Source: Anaerolineae bacterium (GTDB lineage: Bacteria; Chloroflexota; Anaerolineae; Promineifilales; Promineifilaceae). From it: DNA of 64,000 nt. How positions within the stretch are numbered: the stretch's first letter is position 1; every line of letters starts with the position of its first letter. A program made the translations under genes and the position numbers. The notes below the pieces were generated by a model, which was given only the letters and a program-made list of their open reading frames with translations, made no database searches and had not been told where the DNA came from. Location of the stretch: the NCBI GenBank assembly GCA_030425205.1, contig JAUIAP010000034.1, positions 1 through 64,000 on the forward strand, in the 5' to 3' direction. Positions 41,657-50,358 of this stretch are shown here, piece by piece.

Positions 41657-43129
41657 TTAGCGAGAAAGTTGGAATAGCGCGATTGCGTTCTGTTCAGTCG
41701 GTTTTGGAAATGTTGCAAGTAGCGACATATTATACGGCAACTGTTGATGCCACTCCGCTTTTGTGTTGGGAACGACAAGAATCAGAGCGTCGTGTTGGTC
41801 GAGAAGCTGGTCTAGCCGCTCATATTGTTGTGCTTCTGATTGCGCCACGCCGTTCTGTATGTGGATTTGCGATAGTCGTGCGTTTAGGGAGAAATCGGCT
41901 GAAAGTGACATTTGCATAAAACTGCCAATCTGTTGATGAATGACAGGTGCATCTGTATTCTCGACAAGCCAGAGTGACGCTTCTTGCACCCCATAACCAG
42001 ACGGCCATTCGGCAATATATTGTTGATAATCTATTGTTGGCAAGGTGCTGTTTTCGGGTTGTGTTATCAGCTTTGAGGATGAACTAAAAGAGATGGCACA
42101 AAGTGCTAGAGTAGCGAGGATTGCGATTGCCTCACTACGTTTACCAAGCGTTTCAACAAGAAAATTTGCGACTGCTAAACAGAATAACGGCGTGAGAAAG
42201 AAGAGATAGCGAGGATACCAAACATCGGCCGCCACGCTGAAAAAAAGAATACAAAAGATGGAGAACAAGCCCAAAATGCGGACAGTGCGGTTCTGCAAAA
42301 ATGAGAAGGGCAGCAGGATGATAAACGGTATACCTAGATAGATGCGCCACCATGCTTGCAGGTTTGTGATGTTTGTCAATAGTCGTTGTCCAAGCTGTCC
42401 CGCTGCACGATTGGTTTGGTTGAGGGCGAGTCCAAACCCGAAACCCGGCGATTGATTCAGCGACACTCTGTATCCAGCAATGGCGATGACGGCGAGCAAA
42501 GTGAGTGCGAGGGGGAGGTAGAGGGGGATTTGTTGTTTGAGGGGGAGGGATCGGCCGAAAAACAAAACAGGCAAAAGAGCCAATAGTGCGCCTGTCGGCA
42601 TTGTTGCCATAAATCCAAAGACCAGAAACAACCTAACTGCCCAACGCCAAAATAGATTTGTCTCATGGCGGCGAATCTGTAAACAACCCGCTAAAACGAG
42701 CATCATTGCGAGTGCAACATAAATCTCTGTGAGCGCGATGCGATCATGAAAGACGGCATAGGGCAGAACTGTGTAGAGAATAACTGCAACGATGGCGGTT
42801 AACTTAGAGAAGAGAACGCTTGTGTTCCAGTACAGGAGGAGAAATGTCAAAAATCCAGCAAAAACGTGAATCAGTCGCGCCCAGAGAAGGGGACGAATTC
42901 CGAGCAGCAAGCCCGGCGCAATCAGCATCGGTTCGAGGGGGCGGCCGACATTGAGGGAGCGTAAAAAGTCAAATTCCAAAAAGCGCATTCCCCACCAGAT
43001 ATGGATCGCCTCATCGACAAAAATGGGCAGCCTTTCCAAGAAGATGAGCCTTGTAACCAAATAAATTGCGACGATTATTGCAAATGAAATGGATATATGT
43101 CGATTGGTTGCAAGGTCAAGAATTTTCAT
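41657..43129 (-). CDS. GT39-like membrane glycosyltransferase
   Basis: A 490-residue protein with about eleven hydrophobic helices and a soluble C-terminal part of 110 residues. The first external loop reads ERLPIFVDEAIHIWWG, with the Asp-Glu pair at the position of the catalytic residue in ArnT/PMT-type enzymes, and HDRIALTEIYVALAMML is typical of the third and fourth helices of this group. Such enzymes use polyprenyl-phosphate sugars outside the cytoplasmic membrane. It is 9 bp from the following membrane-protein gene. Confidence 0.8.
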   Translation of the reverse strand: MKILDLATNRHISISFAIIVAIYLVTRLIFLERLPIFVDEAIHIWWGMRFLEFDFLRSLNVGRPLEPMLIAPGLLLGIRPLLWARLIHVFAGFLTFLLLYWNTSVLFSKLTAIVAVILYTVLPYAVFHDRIALTEIYVALAMMLVLAGCLQIRRHETNLFWRWAVRLFLVFGFMATMPTGALLALLPVLFFGRSLPLKQQIPLYLPLALTLLAVIAIAGYRVSLNQSPGFGFGLALNQTNRAAGQLGQRLLTNITNLQAWWRIYLGIPFIILLPFSFLQNRTVRILGLFSIFCILFFSVAADVWYPRYLFFLTPLFCLAVANFLVETLGKRSEAIAILATLALCAISFSSSSKLITQPENSTLPTIDYQQYIAEWPSGYGVQEASLWLVENTDAPVIHQQIGSFMQMSLSADFSLNARLSQIHIQNGVAQSEAQQYERLDQLLDQHDALILVVPNTKAEWHQQLPYNMSLLATFPKPTEQNAIALFQLSR

Positions 43130-43190
43130 GCAAATACGAGTGATAGAGTAAATAAATCATTGCTGCTCTTCGAGCGATCAAAAAAGAGTC

Positions 43191-44123
43191 TCATTGTTTC
43201 CAAAAGTAGAGGGCGATACCTCTTATTCGGCCGATGTCTGCCATGATTCGATGTTGCCGCCGAAAACGGACTGGCATAGATACGGCCTTTGGTCGAACGA
43301 CATGCAAACTGAAGCGCAACGACAAGCGTGCGGCAATTGCAAGCGCATAGAGAACTCGTTTCATGCCACGCATTTGCTCAATTCGCATCTGACTCACTGT
43401 TGCCGTAGTATTTTGCACACGCGTCAGCACCCAGTCTGGCGTGCAGCGTTCGGCAGGAACGTAGTGCCAAATACATGCGTTAGGAAGATAGATCGGCCGA
43501 ATCCCCGCACGATACATACGATTTTGCATAACGCTTTCTTGTCCACGCATACTAGATTGTGAACCAGGTCCATAGTCAGCGTCAAAGCCACCAACAGCCA
43601 AAATGTCTGCCAAAAATGCACCCCAATTTGCCCCCAAAAAAGTCTCGGTGACACCAAGCTTGCTTTTGCCTAACCATTCCCAGCCGCGTGCTGAACTCAG
43701 CAAAAATGGAACTAGCCATTCAGGTGGGGGGCTTTCATAATCAATCTCTAGCCGCCCTCCCATAAACACGCCATGCTTATGTTGTTGGAGGGCATTCATG
43801 TAATGCATTAGTGTGTCCTGTGCGAAACGCACATCGTCATCTGTGAAGAAAAGAAAGGCATTAGGTGACAATTGTGGGATAATGGCATTGAGTGCACGGC
43901 TTTTGTTTGCCTCAGAAACATAGTGATACTCAATGCTTAGCGAGATCAGAAATGGCGTGATAACCTTTTCAGCGTCCCCCTTTTCACCATTCTCGACAAT
44001 TATCGTGCCAGCATAGTTCGTTGGTAGTGTGCAGTTGGCAAGTGATGTCAGAGTGCGATCTAGTAGTTTGCCACGACGGGTTGTTGCAATGACAGTATAG
44101 AAGGGGGGAAATGGATGTGACAT
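43191..44123 (-). CDS. GT2 family glycosyltransferase
   Basis: A 310-residue GT-A enzyme. FYTVIATTRRGKLLDRTLTSL is the nucleotide-binding start, ANKSRALNAIIPQL follows, and FLFFTDDDVRFAQDTL carries the DxD metal-binding motif. LGANWGAFLADILAVGGFDADYGPG matches the acceptor region of GT2 enzymes. It should be a soluble or membrane-associated sugar transferase. It ends 61 bp before the GT39-like gene and begins 2 bp after the methyltransferase stop codon. Confidence 0.9.
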   Translation of the reverse strand: MSHPFPPFYTVIATTRRGKLLDRTLTSLANCTLPTNYAGTIIVENGEKGDAEKVITPFLISLSIEYHYVSEANKSRALNAIIPQLSPNAFLFFTDDDVRFAQDTLMHYMNALQQHKHGVFMGGRLEIDYESPPPEWLVPFLLSSARGWEWLGKSKLGVTETFLGANWGAFLADILAVGGFDADYGPGSQSSMRGQESVMQNRMYRAGIRPIYLPNACIWHYVPAERCTPDWVLTRVQNTTATVSQMRIEQMRGMKRVLYALAIAARLSLRFSLHVVRPKAVSMPVRFRRQHRIMADIGRIRGIALYFWKQ

Positions 44124-44125
44124 CG

Positions 44126-44794
44126 TTACAGATTTAAGCAGTTATGCTGACGATAAAAGATTGCTGTGCAACTTGGAAAAATACTGATCGGAGCCATGCC
44201 ATGAAAGTTTATTTGGCGGAATCCTTGCTGATGTAGAAACGTAAGACCCTCAGCATACTTTTCCCGATCTGCGTTGTCGAATACAATAATACCGTCCTCT
44301 GTCAATGCTTGTAAGCTGTTGAGTGCACAGGTGACGCGCTCTCTCCCATCGATGACGACGATCTCAAAAGCATCTCTATAATCACAAATGCTTGTTTGAT
44401 AAGCTTTACTTACTAGATCACGTTGCAAAAGGGTCACGTTTGGCAGTAAAGTTGAGTCTATCGTTGCATACCAGTTTGTATCATGTTCGCAACTGACCAC
44501 TGAGTCAACATGCTGACTCCAAAAGCGTGTTGAATTGCCACAGCCAAACTCGAATAGACGCATATTTAGTTGGAGGCGTGGCGTAAGAAATTGAATCGCA
44601 GGATAGGTTAGCCAAGGTATCGGTCGTCCGTCTGCATCAATCGCCATACGTTCTCGAAAACTACGATACCAGCCCCACTGCTGCAAATAGCTGACCTCAT
44701 TGAGCAGAACGCGGCTACCCCAAACGTTGCGAGTGGGCGGAAATATAGTTGTTTTTTTAAGTAAGCTATATTTCAGTTTATTAATAAATATCAT
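44126..44794 (-). CDS. FkbM-like / class I methyltransferase
   Basis: A 222-residue protein. LRLFEFGCGNSTRFW is the SAM-binding motif I, CEHDTNWYATI the acidic motif, and EIVVIDGRERVTCALNSL with GIIVFDNADREKYAEG the later strands, a pattern found in sugar O-methyltransferases. It is adjacent to the GT2 gene and the broken sulfotransferase, so glycan decoration is the likely job. It could also be a non-catalytic relative; the GCGN motif is intact. Confidence 0.75.
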   Translation of the reverse strand: MIFINKLKYSLLKKTTIFPPTRNVWGSRVLLNEVSYLQQWGWYRSFRERMAIDADGRPIPWLTYPAIQFLTPRLQLNMRLFEFGCGNSTRFWSQHVDSVVSCEHDTNWYATIDSTLLPNVTLLQRDLVSKAYQTSICDYRDAFEIVVIDGRERVTCALNSLQALTEDGIIVFDNADREKYAEGLTFLHQQGFRQINFHGMAPISIFPSCTAIFYRQHNCLNL

Positions 44795-44880
44795 CTGTTT
44801 GTAACTTCCAAAATTAGTGTAATAGTCGGTTTGTGGAGTTCATAGTGTGAGGAATGAAGATAAATCACGCTTGGTGATCA

Positions 44881-45512
44881 TTACACTTCGCGCAAATAGC
44901 GCGGAAACTGCGTTGCGACGCGAACCAATTTTCCTAAGATACGTTGGCAAACTTTCCGCTGTTGCCAGAACTCATTTAGTTCGACTCTTGAATTATGCTT
45001 AATGTTTAGCTCCTGTAAGGCAGCGGAAAAATTACCTGCCGCATTAATAGCGGTCCAGAATCGGCCGAAATCATCACTAATTTTCTCCAAAGAGATCGTC
45101 ATTTTATGCTCTTTGTCACGTAGAAAAAGTTCATATTTGCGTTTATAGTAGCATAGTAATCATTTGCAATCATCAAGGGGGTGATATGTTCAGTGCCACC
45201 CATCAATATGCCTGTACGATATGCCAACATGATGCCACTATTATAGCGACTGGCAAAGCTGCAGGCTGTCGCTTCTTGTTCTCGCAATAAATGTACGTAG
45301 AATGCATTACTCCCATAATTTTGGTCAAGTCTGCCCAAATGCCAACTTAGATGATTATCTGCTTCGATATGATCGTTAGGGTAAGAGAAACGTGCTGCCC
45401 CCACATAGCGGCTGAGCGATTCGTGGGCTGCACTGTAATTTGTGATATGCGAACACGCTTTGATAAACGTAGTTGTGCCACTTCGGCCCGTGCTTAAAAC
45501 AAAAACATTCAT
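44881..45512 (-). pseudogene. Sulfotransferase-like gene split by a frameshift
   Basis: Two reading frames form one protein. The first (45099-45512, 137 residues) starts MNVFVLSTGRSGTTTFIKA, the PAPS-binding loop of sulfotransferases, and ends at FFYVTKSIK. The second (44881-45102, 73 residues) reads TISLEKISDDFGRFWTAINA, as expected further along the same family. One extra T in the five-T run (45124-45128, seen as As on the plus strand) would give FFLRDKEHKMTISLEK, joining them into about 210 residues, a normal length. Either the gene is inactive, the site is read by slippage, or it is a sequencing error. Alternatively the two frames are separately translated (ATGA overlap). Confidence 0.7.
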
Positions 45513-45551
45513 AAGTCGAGTGTGCCTATACAGATATCCAACCTATTTTAT

Positions 45552-47450
45552 CTATGAACTAGATTGTAGCTGCCAAAAAGAATAATATCGTTCTTTTTTG
45601 GCAATTAGTTCCTGATGGGTTCCGCTTTCAGTAATTTGTCCATCCCGCAAAACATGAATCGAATCTGCATGCATGATGGATGAGAGTCGATGCGCGACGA
45701 TGATGATCGTGCGATTTTCGCGTAACGCGCCAACAGAGTCTTGAATAAATCGTTCTGATTGACTATCAAGCGCACTGGTTGCCTCATCAAGAATTAAGAT
45801 GTCGGGATCGCGCAAAACGGCACGGGCAATGGCGAGGCGTTGGCATTGCCCGCCCGAAAGTTGCTGTCCGCGATCTCCTACGATGGTGTCATATCCTTCG
45901 TTTAGCTCCATGACGAAGTCGTGAGCATTGGCGATTTTAGCAGCTTGTTCGACTTCAGCATCTGTTGCATCTAATCGACCGAAACGCACATTCTCGCGCA
46001 CGCTGGCGTGCAACACAAACGTATTTTGATCCACAACCCCAATTCGGCCTAGCCAGTCACCACGTTTGAGTTTCTCAACCGACGTGCCATCAACTAAAAT
46101 CTCTCCACTTGTGGGGTCATAAAGCCTTAGTAATAAACTGACAATCGATGATTTTCCCGATCCTGATTCGCCAACAAATGCGACCATTTCCCCGCGCTTA
46201 ATTGTCAATGAAATACCTGTTAATGCATCATGCTGCGTATCTGCATAGCGCAAGCGGACATTATCAAGTTTGATACTTTCATTGAGCTGTAAAAATGGCA
46301 GTGTGCCAGATTGCAGATATTGTTTATCATCCGTCCGCAAATGGGCAGCAAGACGCGTGGCAAACGGAAATTCTTCATTGACCCGTGCCAGCGCAGCGTT
46401 GAGTCCCGTGACGCGAGGTAACATGCGATAGACGATAAAGACAAACGTGACGAAGCGCGGAATGAGCGTTGTATCACCAGTACGCTGCACAGCAAAGTAG
46501 CCGACCGTGAGAAATAGGGCAACCCCAATAATCGTTAGAGACTGTACAATCGCTGGCACGCTGGAGGCTAAAATCATGGACTGACGGCGCGCGCGAACAC
46601 TGTCATCTATCGTGGCCTCAACGCTTTCCCGCGCATAACTTTGTTGATGGAACGTGTGGAGCAGACGCATCCCGCCTAGAAATTCGATGATGCGAGTGTT
46701 GATCGAGACATAGGCGTTCATAAAGCGCGTCGAGCGTTGGCGAATATGCCCCCGCACTGATCGCAATGAAAATGAGAGCAGTAGCACACCTAAAAGGGCG
46801 ATTAGCGTGAGTTGCCACGAAAGCCAGAATAGAATGACTGTGTAGGCAAAGATGATTGTCAGATGCCCAATCAGATGATTGGCAAAGGTGATTAGGTTGC
46901 CAACTCGGTCAACCTCGCCGACAAAGCTGGAGAGATCGCCCACTTTGTATTTTGAAATGTTGGCATAACTAAGCGTCGTAAATTGGGTGAAAATACGACG
47001 GCGCAAGTCGCCTTCTGACCATGCACGCAGATAAGCAGCGGCTGATTGGGCGGAAAAATCGAACCAAGATCGACCGATTTGCATAAGAACTGCTAACCCA
47101 ACCAATGCGCCAAATACCCCGCCCATTCCAAAGTGTTCCTCAAATGATTGAGTAATGTTTGAAACTGTGCCAAGCTGGTCGAGTGTATCACTGCTGCCAC
47201 CGACATACTCTAAGGCTGCCGTCAAGATTGCCATTGTGCCGCCCTCGAACACGGCTGCACAAACATTGGCGATGACGCTGAGAATCAGAAACGTGCGAAA
47301 TTTCCACGCCAACCCGCGCAACAGTTGCGCCCCAGCCTCATCCCCTCCGCTCACCCCGCGTACGATGCGGCGAATGCCAGATGGAATGGCTGTCGTTGGC
47401 TGATCGCGTTGTGTTGCCAGCCGCTCGTTTAATCGTGAACGCATATTCAT
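45552..47450 (-). CDS. ABC exporter half-transporter (MsbA/PglK type)
   Basis: A 632-residue fused membrane and ATPase protein. Residues about 45-370 hold six helices; the ATPase domain has Walker A GESGSGKSS, Q-loop VVDQNTFVLHASVRENVRFG, signature LSGGQCQRLAIARAVL, Walker B ILILDEATSALD and switch His in VAHRLSS. All catalytic motifs are intact. Half-transporters in such clusters flip lipid-linked glycans or export lipids, and this is the likely role here. The N-terminal region up to about residue 45 is cytoplasmic and polar. It is divergent from the GT4 gene at 47543 and is the only transporter of the cluster. Confidence 0.93.
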   Translation of the reverse strand: MNMRSRLNERLATQRDQPTTAIPSGIRRIVRGVSGGDEAGAQLLRGLAWKFRTFLILSVIANVCAAVFEGGTMAILTAALEYVGGSSDTLDQLGTVSNITQSFEEHFGMGGVFGALVGLAVLMQIGRSWFDFSAQSAAAYLRAWSEGDLRRRIFTQFTTLSYANISKYKVGDLSSFVGEVDRVGNLITFANHLIGHLTIIFAYTVILFWLSWQLTLIALLGVLLLSFSLRSVRGHIRQRSTRFMNAYVSINTRIIEFLGGMRLLHTFHQQSYARESVEATIDDSVRARRQSMILASSVPAIVQSLTIIGVALFLTVGYFAVQRTGDTTLIPRFVTFVFIVYRMLPRVTGLNAALARVNEEFPFATRLAAHLRTDDKQYLQSGTLPFLQLNESIKLDNVRLRYADTQHDALTGISLTIKRGEMVAFVGESGSGKSSIVSLLLRLYDPTSGEILVDGTSVEKLKRGDWLGRIGVVDQNTFVLHASVRENVRFGRLDATDAEVEQAAKIANAHDFVMELNEGYDTIVGDRGQQLSGGQCQRLAIARAVLRDPDILILDEATSALDSQSERFIQDSVGALRENRTIIIVAHRLSSIMHADSIHVLRDGQITESGTHQELIAKKERYYSFWQLQSSS

Positions 47451-47502
47451 CGGAGGAGGGTTCTTGCGACGCGCAATCTTTTAGTTTGGGGAAAATCCAT
47501 CA

Positions 47503-47533
47503 TTGTTTGCTCGCTCTCCTGAAATCGTATAAT
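47503..47533 (+). promoter_or_regulatory. Promoter with TATAAT just before a GT4 gene
   Basis: A perfect TATAAT (47528-47533) lies 9 bases before the ATG at 47543. A weak -35 (TTGTTT at 47503, 19-base spacer, or TTGCTC at 47507, 15-base spacer) is present. A start near 47540 gives an almost leaderless mRNA. Confidence 0.6.
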
Positions 47534-47542
47534 ACAAACCAC

Positions 47543-48634
47543 ATGCAAATTCTACACGTCTATAAAGACTATTTCCCCATTTTTGGCGGAATTGAAGGAA
47601 ATCTTCAACAAATCGCTGAACTACAGGCCGCGCAGGGGCATGATGTCACCGTTTTGGTCACGAACCCAAGTAGACTATCAACCCGTGAAACGATCAATGG
47701 GGTAAAAATCATCCGCGCTCAGCGTCTGGCGACCATTGCCTCAACCCCGCTCAGTTTGGCATTGCCGTATCAATTGCGGCGGCAAAAACCAGACATGGTG
47801 CATCTCCATTTCCCCTATCCCGTGGCAGAGGTGAGCCAATGGCTTTTTAATCGCAAAATTCCCTATGTCATCACCTACCATAGCGACATTGTGAAACAGC
47901 AGTCGATTTTGCGTTTTTACAATCCGATTTTGCGGCGTGTGCTAAGAAACGCAGCGCGGGTTATGCCAACGAGTAAGAACTATATGCTGTCGTCACGGTA
48001 TCTTCGGCCGATTCTCCACAGTTGTACCCCAGCTCCCCTTGGTATCGATCCCACGCCTTATCTAAGTGAGCAGTCAACCGTAAACAGTCAACAACTGACG
48101 GTTTTGTTCTTGGGACGGCATCGCTATTATAAAGGGGTAGATGTGTTATTAAGGGCGTTTGTTGATGTGCCGAACGCAAAGTTGATAATCGGCGGCGATG
48201 GCCCCGAACGGCAGAAATGGGAGGCATTGAAAGCGGAACTCAATCTTGGAACGCGCGTCACCTTCTTAGGCAGCATTCCCGAAGAGCAGAAGGCCGCACT
48301 CTATCAACGCGCTGACCTGTTTGTGCTTCCGGCCGTCAATCGGGCAGAGGCATTTGGGATCGTCTTGCTTGAGGCAATGGCAAGTGGACTGCCGTGCATC
48401 ACAAGTGAATTGGGAACGGGAACCAGTTTTGTTGTGCAGCACGATGACACGGGAATCGTGGTGCCACCTAGCCAGCCAGCCGCGCTTGCAACTGCCATTA
48501 ATCGATTGTCGCAAAATCCAGCGTTGGGACGTGCGATGGGCAATCGCGGACGCCAGCGCGTTCTTGACGAGTTCACAATCGAACGCATGGTTGGGCGGAT
48601 AGAACGGGTTTATCAGGAGGTTCTCAGCTCATAG
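47543..48634 (+). CDS. GT4 family glycosyltransferase with repeat-encoded linker
   Basis: A 363-residue GT-B enzyme. It begins MQILHVYKDYFPIFGGIEGNL; HLHFPYPVAEVSQWL and VITYHSDIVKQQS are acceptor-lobe features, and VNRAEAFGIVLLEAMASGLPCI carries the acidic pair. Between the two lobes, residues about 176-187 (SEQSTVNSQQLTV) come from a 7-bp tandem repeat array (48071-48101), so a mobile or slippage-prone repeat seems to have lengthened the linker. The start codon sits 9 bases behind a TATAAT box. It is divergent from the ABC exporter and belongs functionally to the cluster. Confidence 0.9.
   Translation: MQILHVYKDYFPIFGGIEGNLQQIAELQAAQGHDVTVLVTNPSRLSTRETINGVKIIRAQRLATIASTPLSLALPYQLRRQKPDMVHLHFPYPVAEVSQWLFNRKIPYVITYHSDIVKQQSILRFYNPILRRVLRNAARVMPTSKNYMLSSRYLRPILHSCTPAPLGIDPTPYLSEQSTVNSQQLTVLFLGRHRYYKGVDVLLRAFVDVPNAKLIIGGDGPERQKWEALKAELNLGTRVTFLGSIPEEQKAALYQRADLFVLPAVNRAEAFGIVLLEAMASGLPCITSELGTGTSFVVQHDDTGIVVPPSQPAALATAINRLSQNPALGRAMGNRGRQRVLDEFTIERMVGRIERVYQEVLSS
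48071..48101. repeat. Heptanucleotide tandem repeat inside a GT4 gene
   Basis: CAGTCAA, CCGTAAA, CAGTCAA, CAACTGA and CGG run in register and are read in frame as QSTVNSQQLT. This is the same peptide type as in the other GT4 gene (38081-38116), although the genes are otherwise only distant relatives. Confidence 0.8.
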
Positions 48635-48712
48635 TTCCAATCAACCAATGTCAGATGCGTATTTCTAGCGTAGAATTGCGCAAATCGCAGTTGCGGAATG
48701 TGAGAACCGCCC

Positions 48713-49969
48713 ATGCTTGACTTTGTAATCGACAACTACCAGTATCTGATCATCCCATTTGTTGCAGCCGTTGTCGGCTGGTTGACCAATTGGATAGCTA
48801 TTCAGATGACCTTTTATCCGATTGAACCAATCGGCCGTCCGCCTTTTTTTGGCTGGCAAGGCATCATTCCATCGAAAGCGGAAAAGATGGGGCGTATCAC
48901 AACGCGCTCGATCTTGTCAAAACTTGGTAGCCTCTCTGAAACCTATGCGGCATTGGGACCGAAAGATATCGCCCAGCACATCGTCAAACATTTTGATCCA
49001 CTGATTGAAGGTTATGTCGATGACTTGATGTTGGCCCATGAGCCGACCGTTTGGGAGTTAACTCCGCTTCAGATGCGGACAGTGATCTACTCGATGGTGC
49101 ATAAAAAGTTACCCCAGACAGTTGAGGCAATTTCGGCCGATCTGCGTGAAGCCATCGAAGATCTCATTGACCTCGAATGGCTCGTCGTGCGCGAAATCGA
49201 AAAAGACAAAACGCTGATCAATCGTATTTTTCAGGAGGTTGGGCAAAAAGAGTTCGACTTTATCATCAACTCTGGCCTTTACATTGGCTTTTTCTTTGGC
49301 ATTTTTCAAGCTGGCTTTTGGTATTTTGTGCAGCAACAGTTTGGCAGCATCGACCCTGCAACAGGTGCGCAGATCATCGCTGCACCTTGGTTGCTGCCCG
49401 TTTTTGGCATTTTTGTCGGCTATGCGACCAACGCGCTGGCGATTCGGATTATTTTTTCCCCAGTGCAGCCGGTGAAGATCGGCCGATTTACCCTGCAAGG
49501 ACTCTTCTTAAAGCGGCAAACAGAAGTTGCTCATGTCTGGTGTGATCTCGTGGCGCGGGAAGTTCTGAACGTCAGAAATATCGCCAATGCAATGCTCTAT
49601 GGTCCCAAATCCCATCGTACCATGTCCATCGTGCGCCATCATGTGCGGGAAACGGCCGATGAGGTTGTTGGCCCACTCAAGCGTGTCGCGCAAGCCGCGA
49701 TTGGGTTGCAAGACTATTCTAAGCTCAAGGATGATAGCGCGCAGCGCAGCGTTGAAATTGGCGTCGCGGCATTTGATGATTTACAGTTTAATCTCAACCG
49801 GGCCGTAATCGTCAAGAAAATGCTGGTAGAAAAAATGCTGCTGCTCTCTCCGCAAGAGTTTCAACAGCTATTACGTCCCGCATTCCAAGAGGATGAATTC
49901 AAGCTGATCTTACTGGGTGCTGTGCTAGGTGGACTAGCGGGTTTGATTCAGATTTTGACCCTTTACTAA
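48713..49969 (+). CDS. DUF445 family membrane protein
   Basis: A 418-residue protein of unknown function. IIPFVAAVVGWLTNWIAIQMTFYPIEPIG and the matching later IFVGYATNALAIRIIFSPVQPVKIG are the duplicated DUF445 core (membrane helix then a conserved Phe-Pro turn). A further helix lies at residues about 180-215 (INSGLYIGFFFGIFQAGFWYF) and another at the C-terminus (ILLGAVLGGLAGLIQIL). The middle is a helical soluble domain. TAGAAT about 40 bp upstream may be its -10 box. Neighbours do not suggest a pathway. Confidence 0.88.
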   Translation: MLDFVIDNYQYLIIPFVAAVVGWLTNWIAIQMTFYPIEPIGRPPFFGWQGIIPSKAEKMGRITTRSILSKLGSLSETYAALGPKDIAQHIVKHFDPLIEGYVDDLMLAHEPTVWELTPLQMRTVIYSMVHKKLPQTVEAISADLREAIEDLIDLEWLVVREIEKDKTLINRIFQEVGQKEFDFIINSGLYIGFFFGIFQAGFWYFVQQQFGSIDPATGAQIIAAPWLLPVFGIFVGYATNALAIRIIFSPVQPVKIGRFTLQGLFLKRQTEVAHVWCDLVAREVLNVRNIANAMLYGPKSHRTMSIVRHHVRETADEVVGPLKRVAQAAIGLQDYSKLKDDSAQRSVEIGVAAFDDLQFNLNRAVIVKKMLVEKMLLLSPQEFQQLLRPAFQEDEFKLILLGAVLGGLAGLIQILTLY

Positions 49970-50009
49970 ACCATTAGATTAATGCGGCAACGCGACATAA
50001 GTAGAAATT

Positions 50010-50345
50010 ATGGAAACCACTTTACGCCAATATCAACATGCAGTCGATCAATGGATCAATTCTATCGGCGTGCGCTACTATGGTGAATTAACCAATACGG
50101 CGATCCTGATGGAAGAAGTCGGGGAGGTTGCCCGCATTATGGCACGTGTTTATGGGGAGCAGAGCTTCAAGGATGGGGCAGAACCGCCAGATTTGGCCGA
50201 CGAAATGGCCGATGTGTTATTTGTCTTGACCTGTCTTGCCAATCAGACGGGAATCGACTTAACGGCCGCATTAGAACGCAACCTCGCCAAGAAAACAAAA
50301 CGTGATAAAGAGCGCCATGCAAACAATCCTAAGTTACGCGATTAA
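50010..50345 (+). CDS. MazG-like nucleotide pyrophosphohydrolase
   Basis: A 111-residue all-alpha pyrophosphatase that removes pyrophosphate from nucleoside triphosphates, probably non-canonical ones. The metal-binding pattern is EEVGEVARIM followed by LADEMADVLFVLTCLAN (the ExxE...ExxD motif). Length matches the single-domain MazG-like group near YpjD. It lies 40 bp after the DUF445 gene on the same strand and is convergent with the methyltransferase, with 13 bp between. Confidence 0.9.
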   Translation: METTLRQYQHAVDQWINSIGVRYYGELTNTAILMEEVGEVARIMARVYGEQSFKDGAEPPDLADEMADVLFVLTCLANQTGIDLTAALERNLAKKTKRDKERHANNPKLRD

Positions 50346-50358
50346 CTTGGCGACAGAA

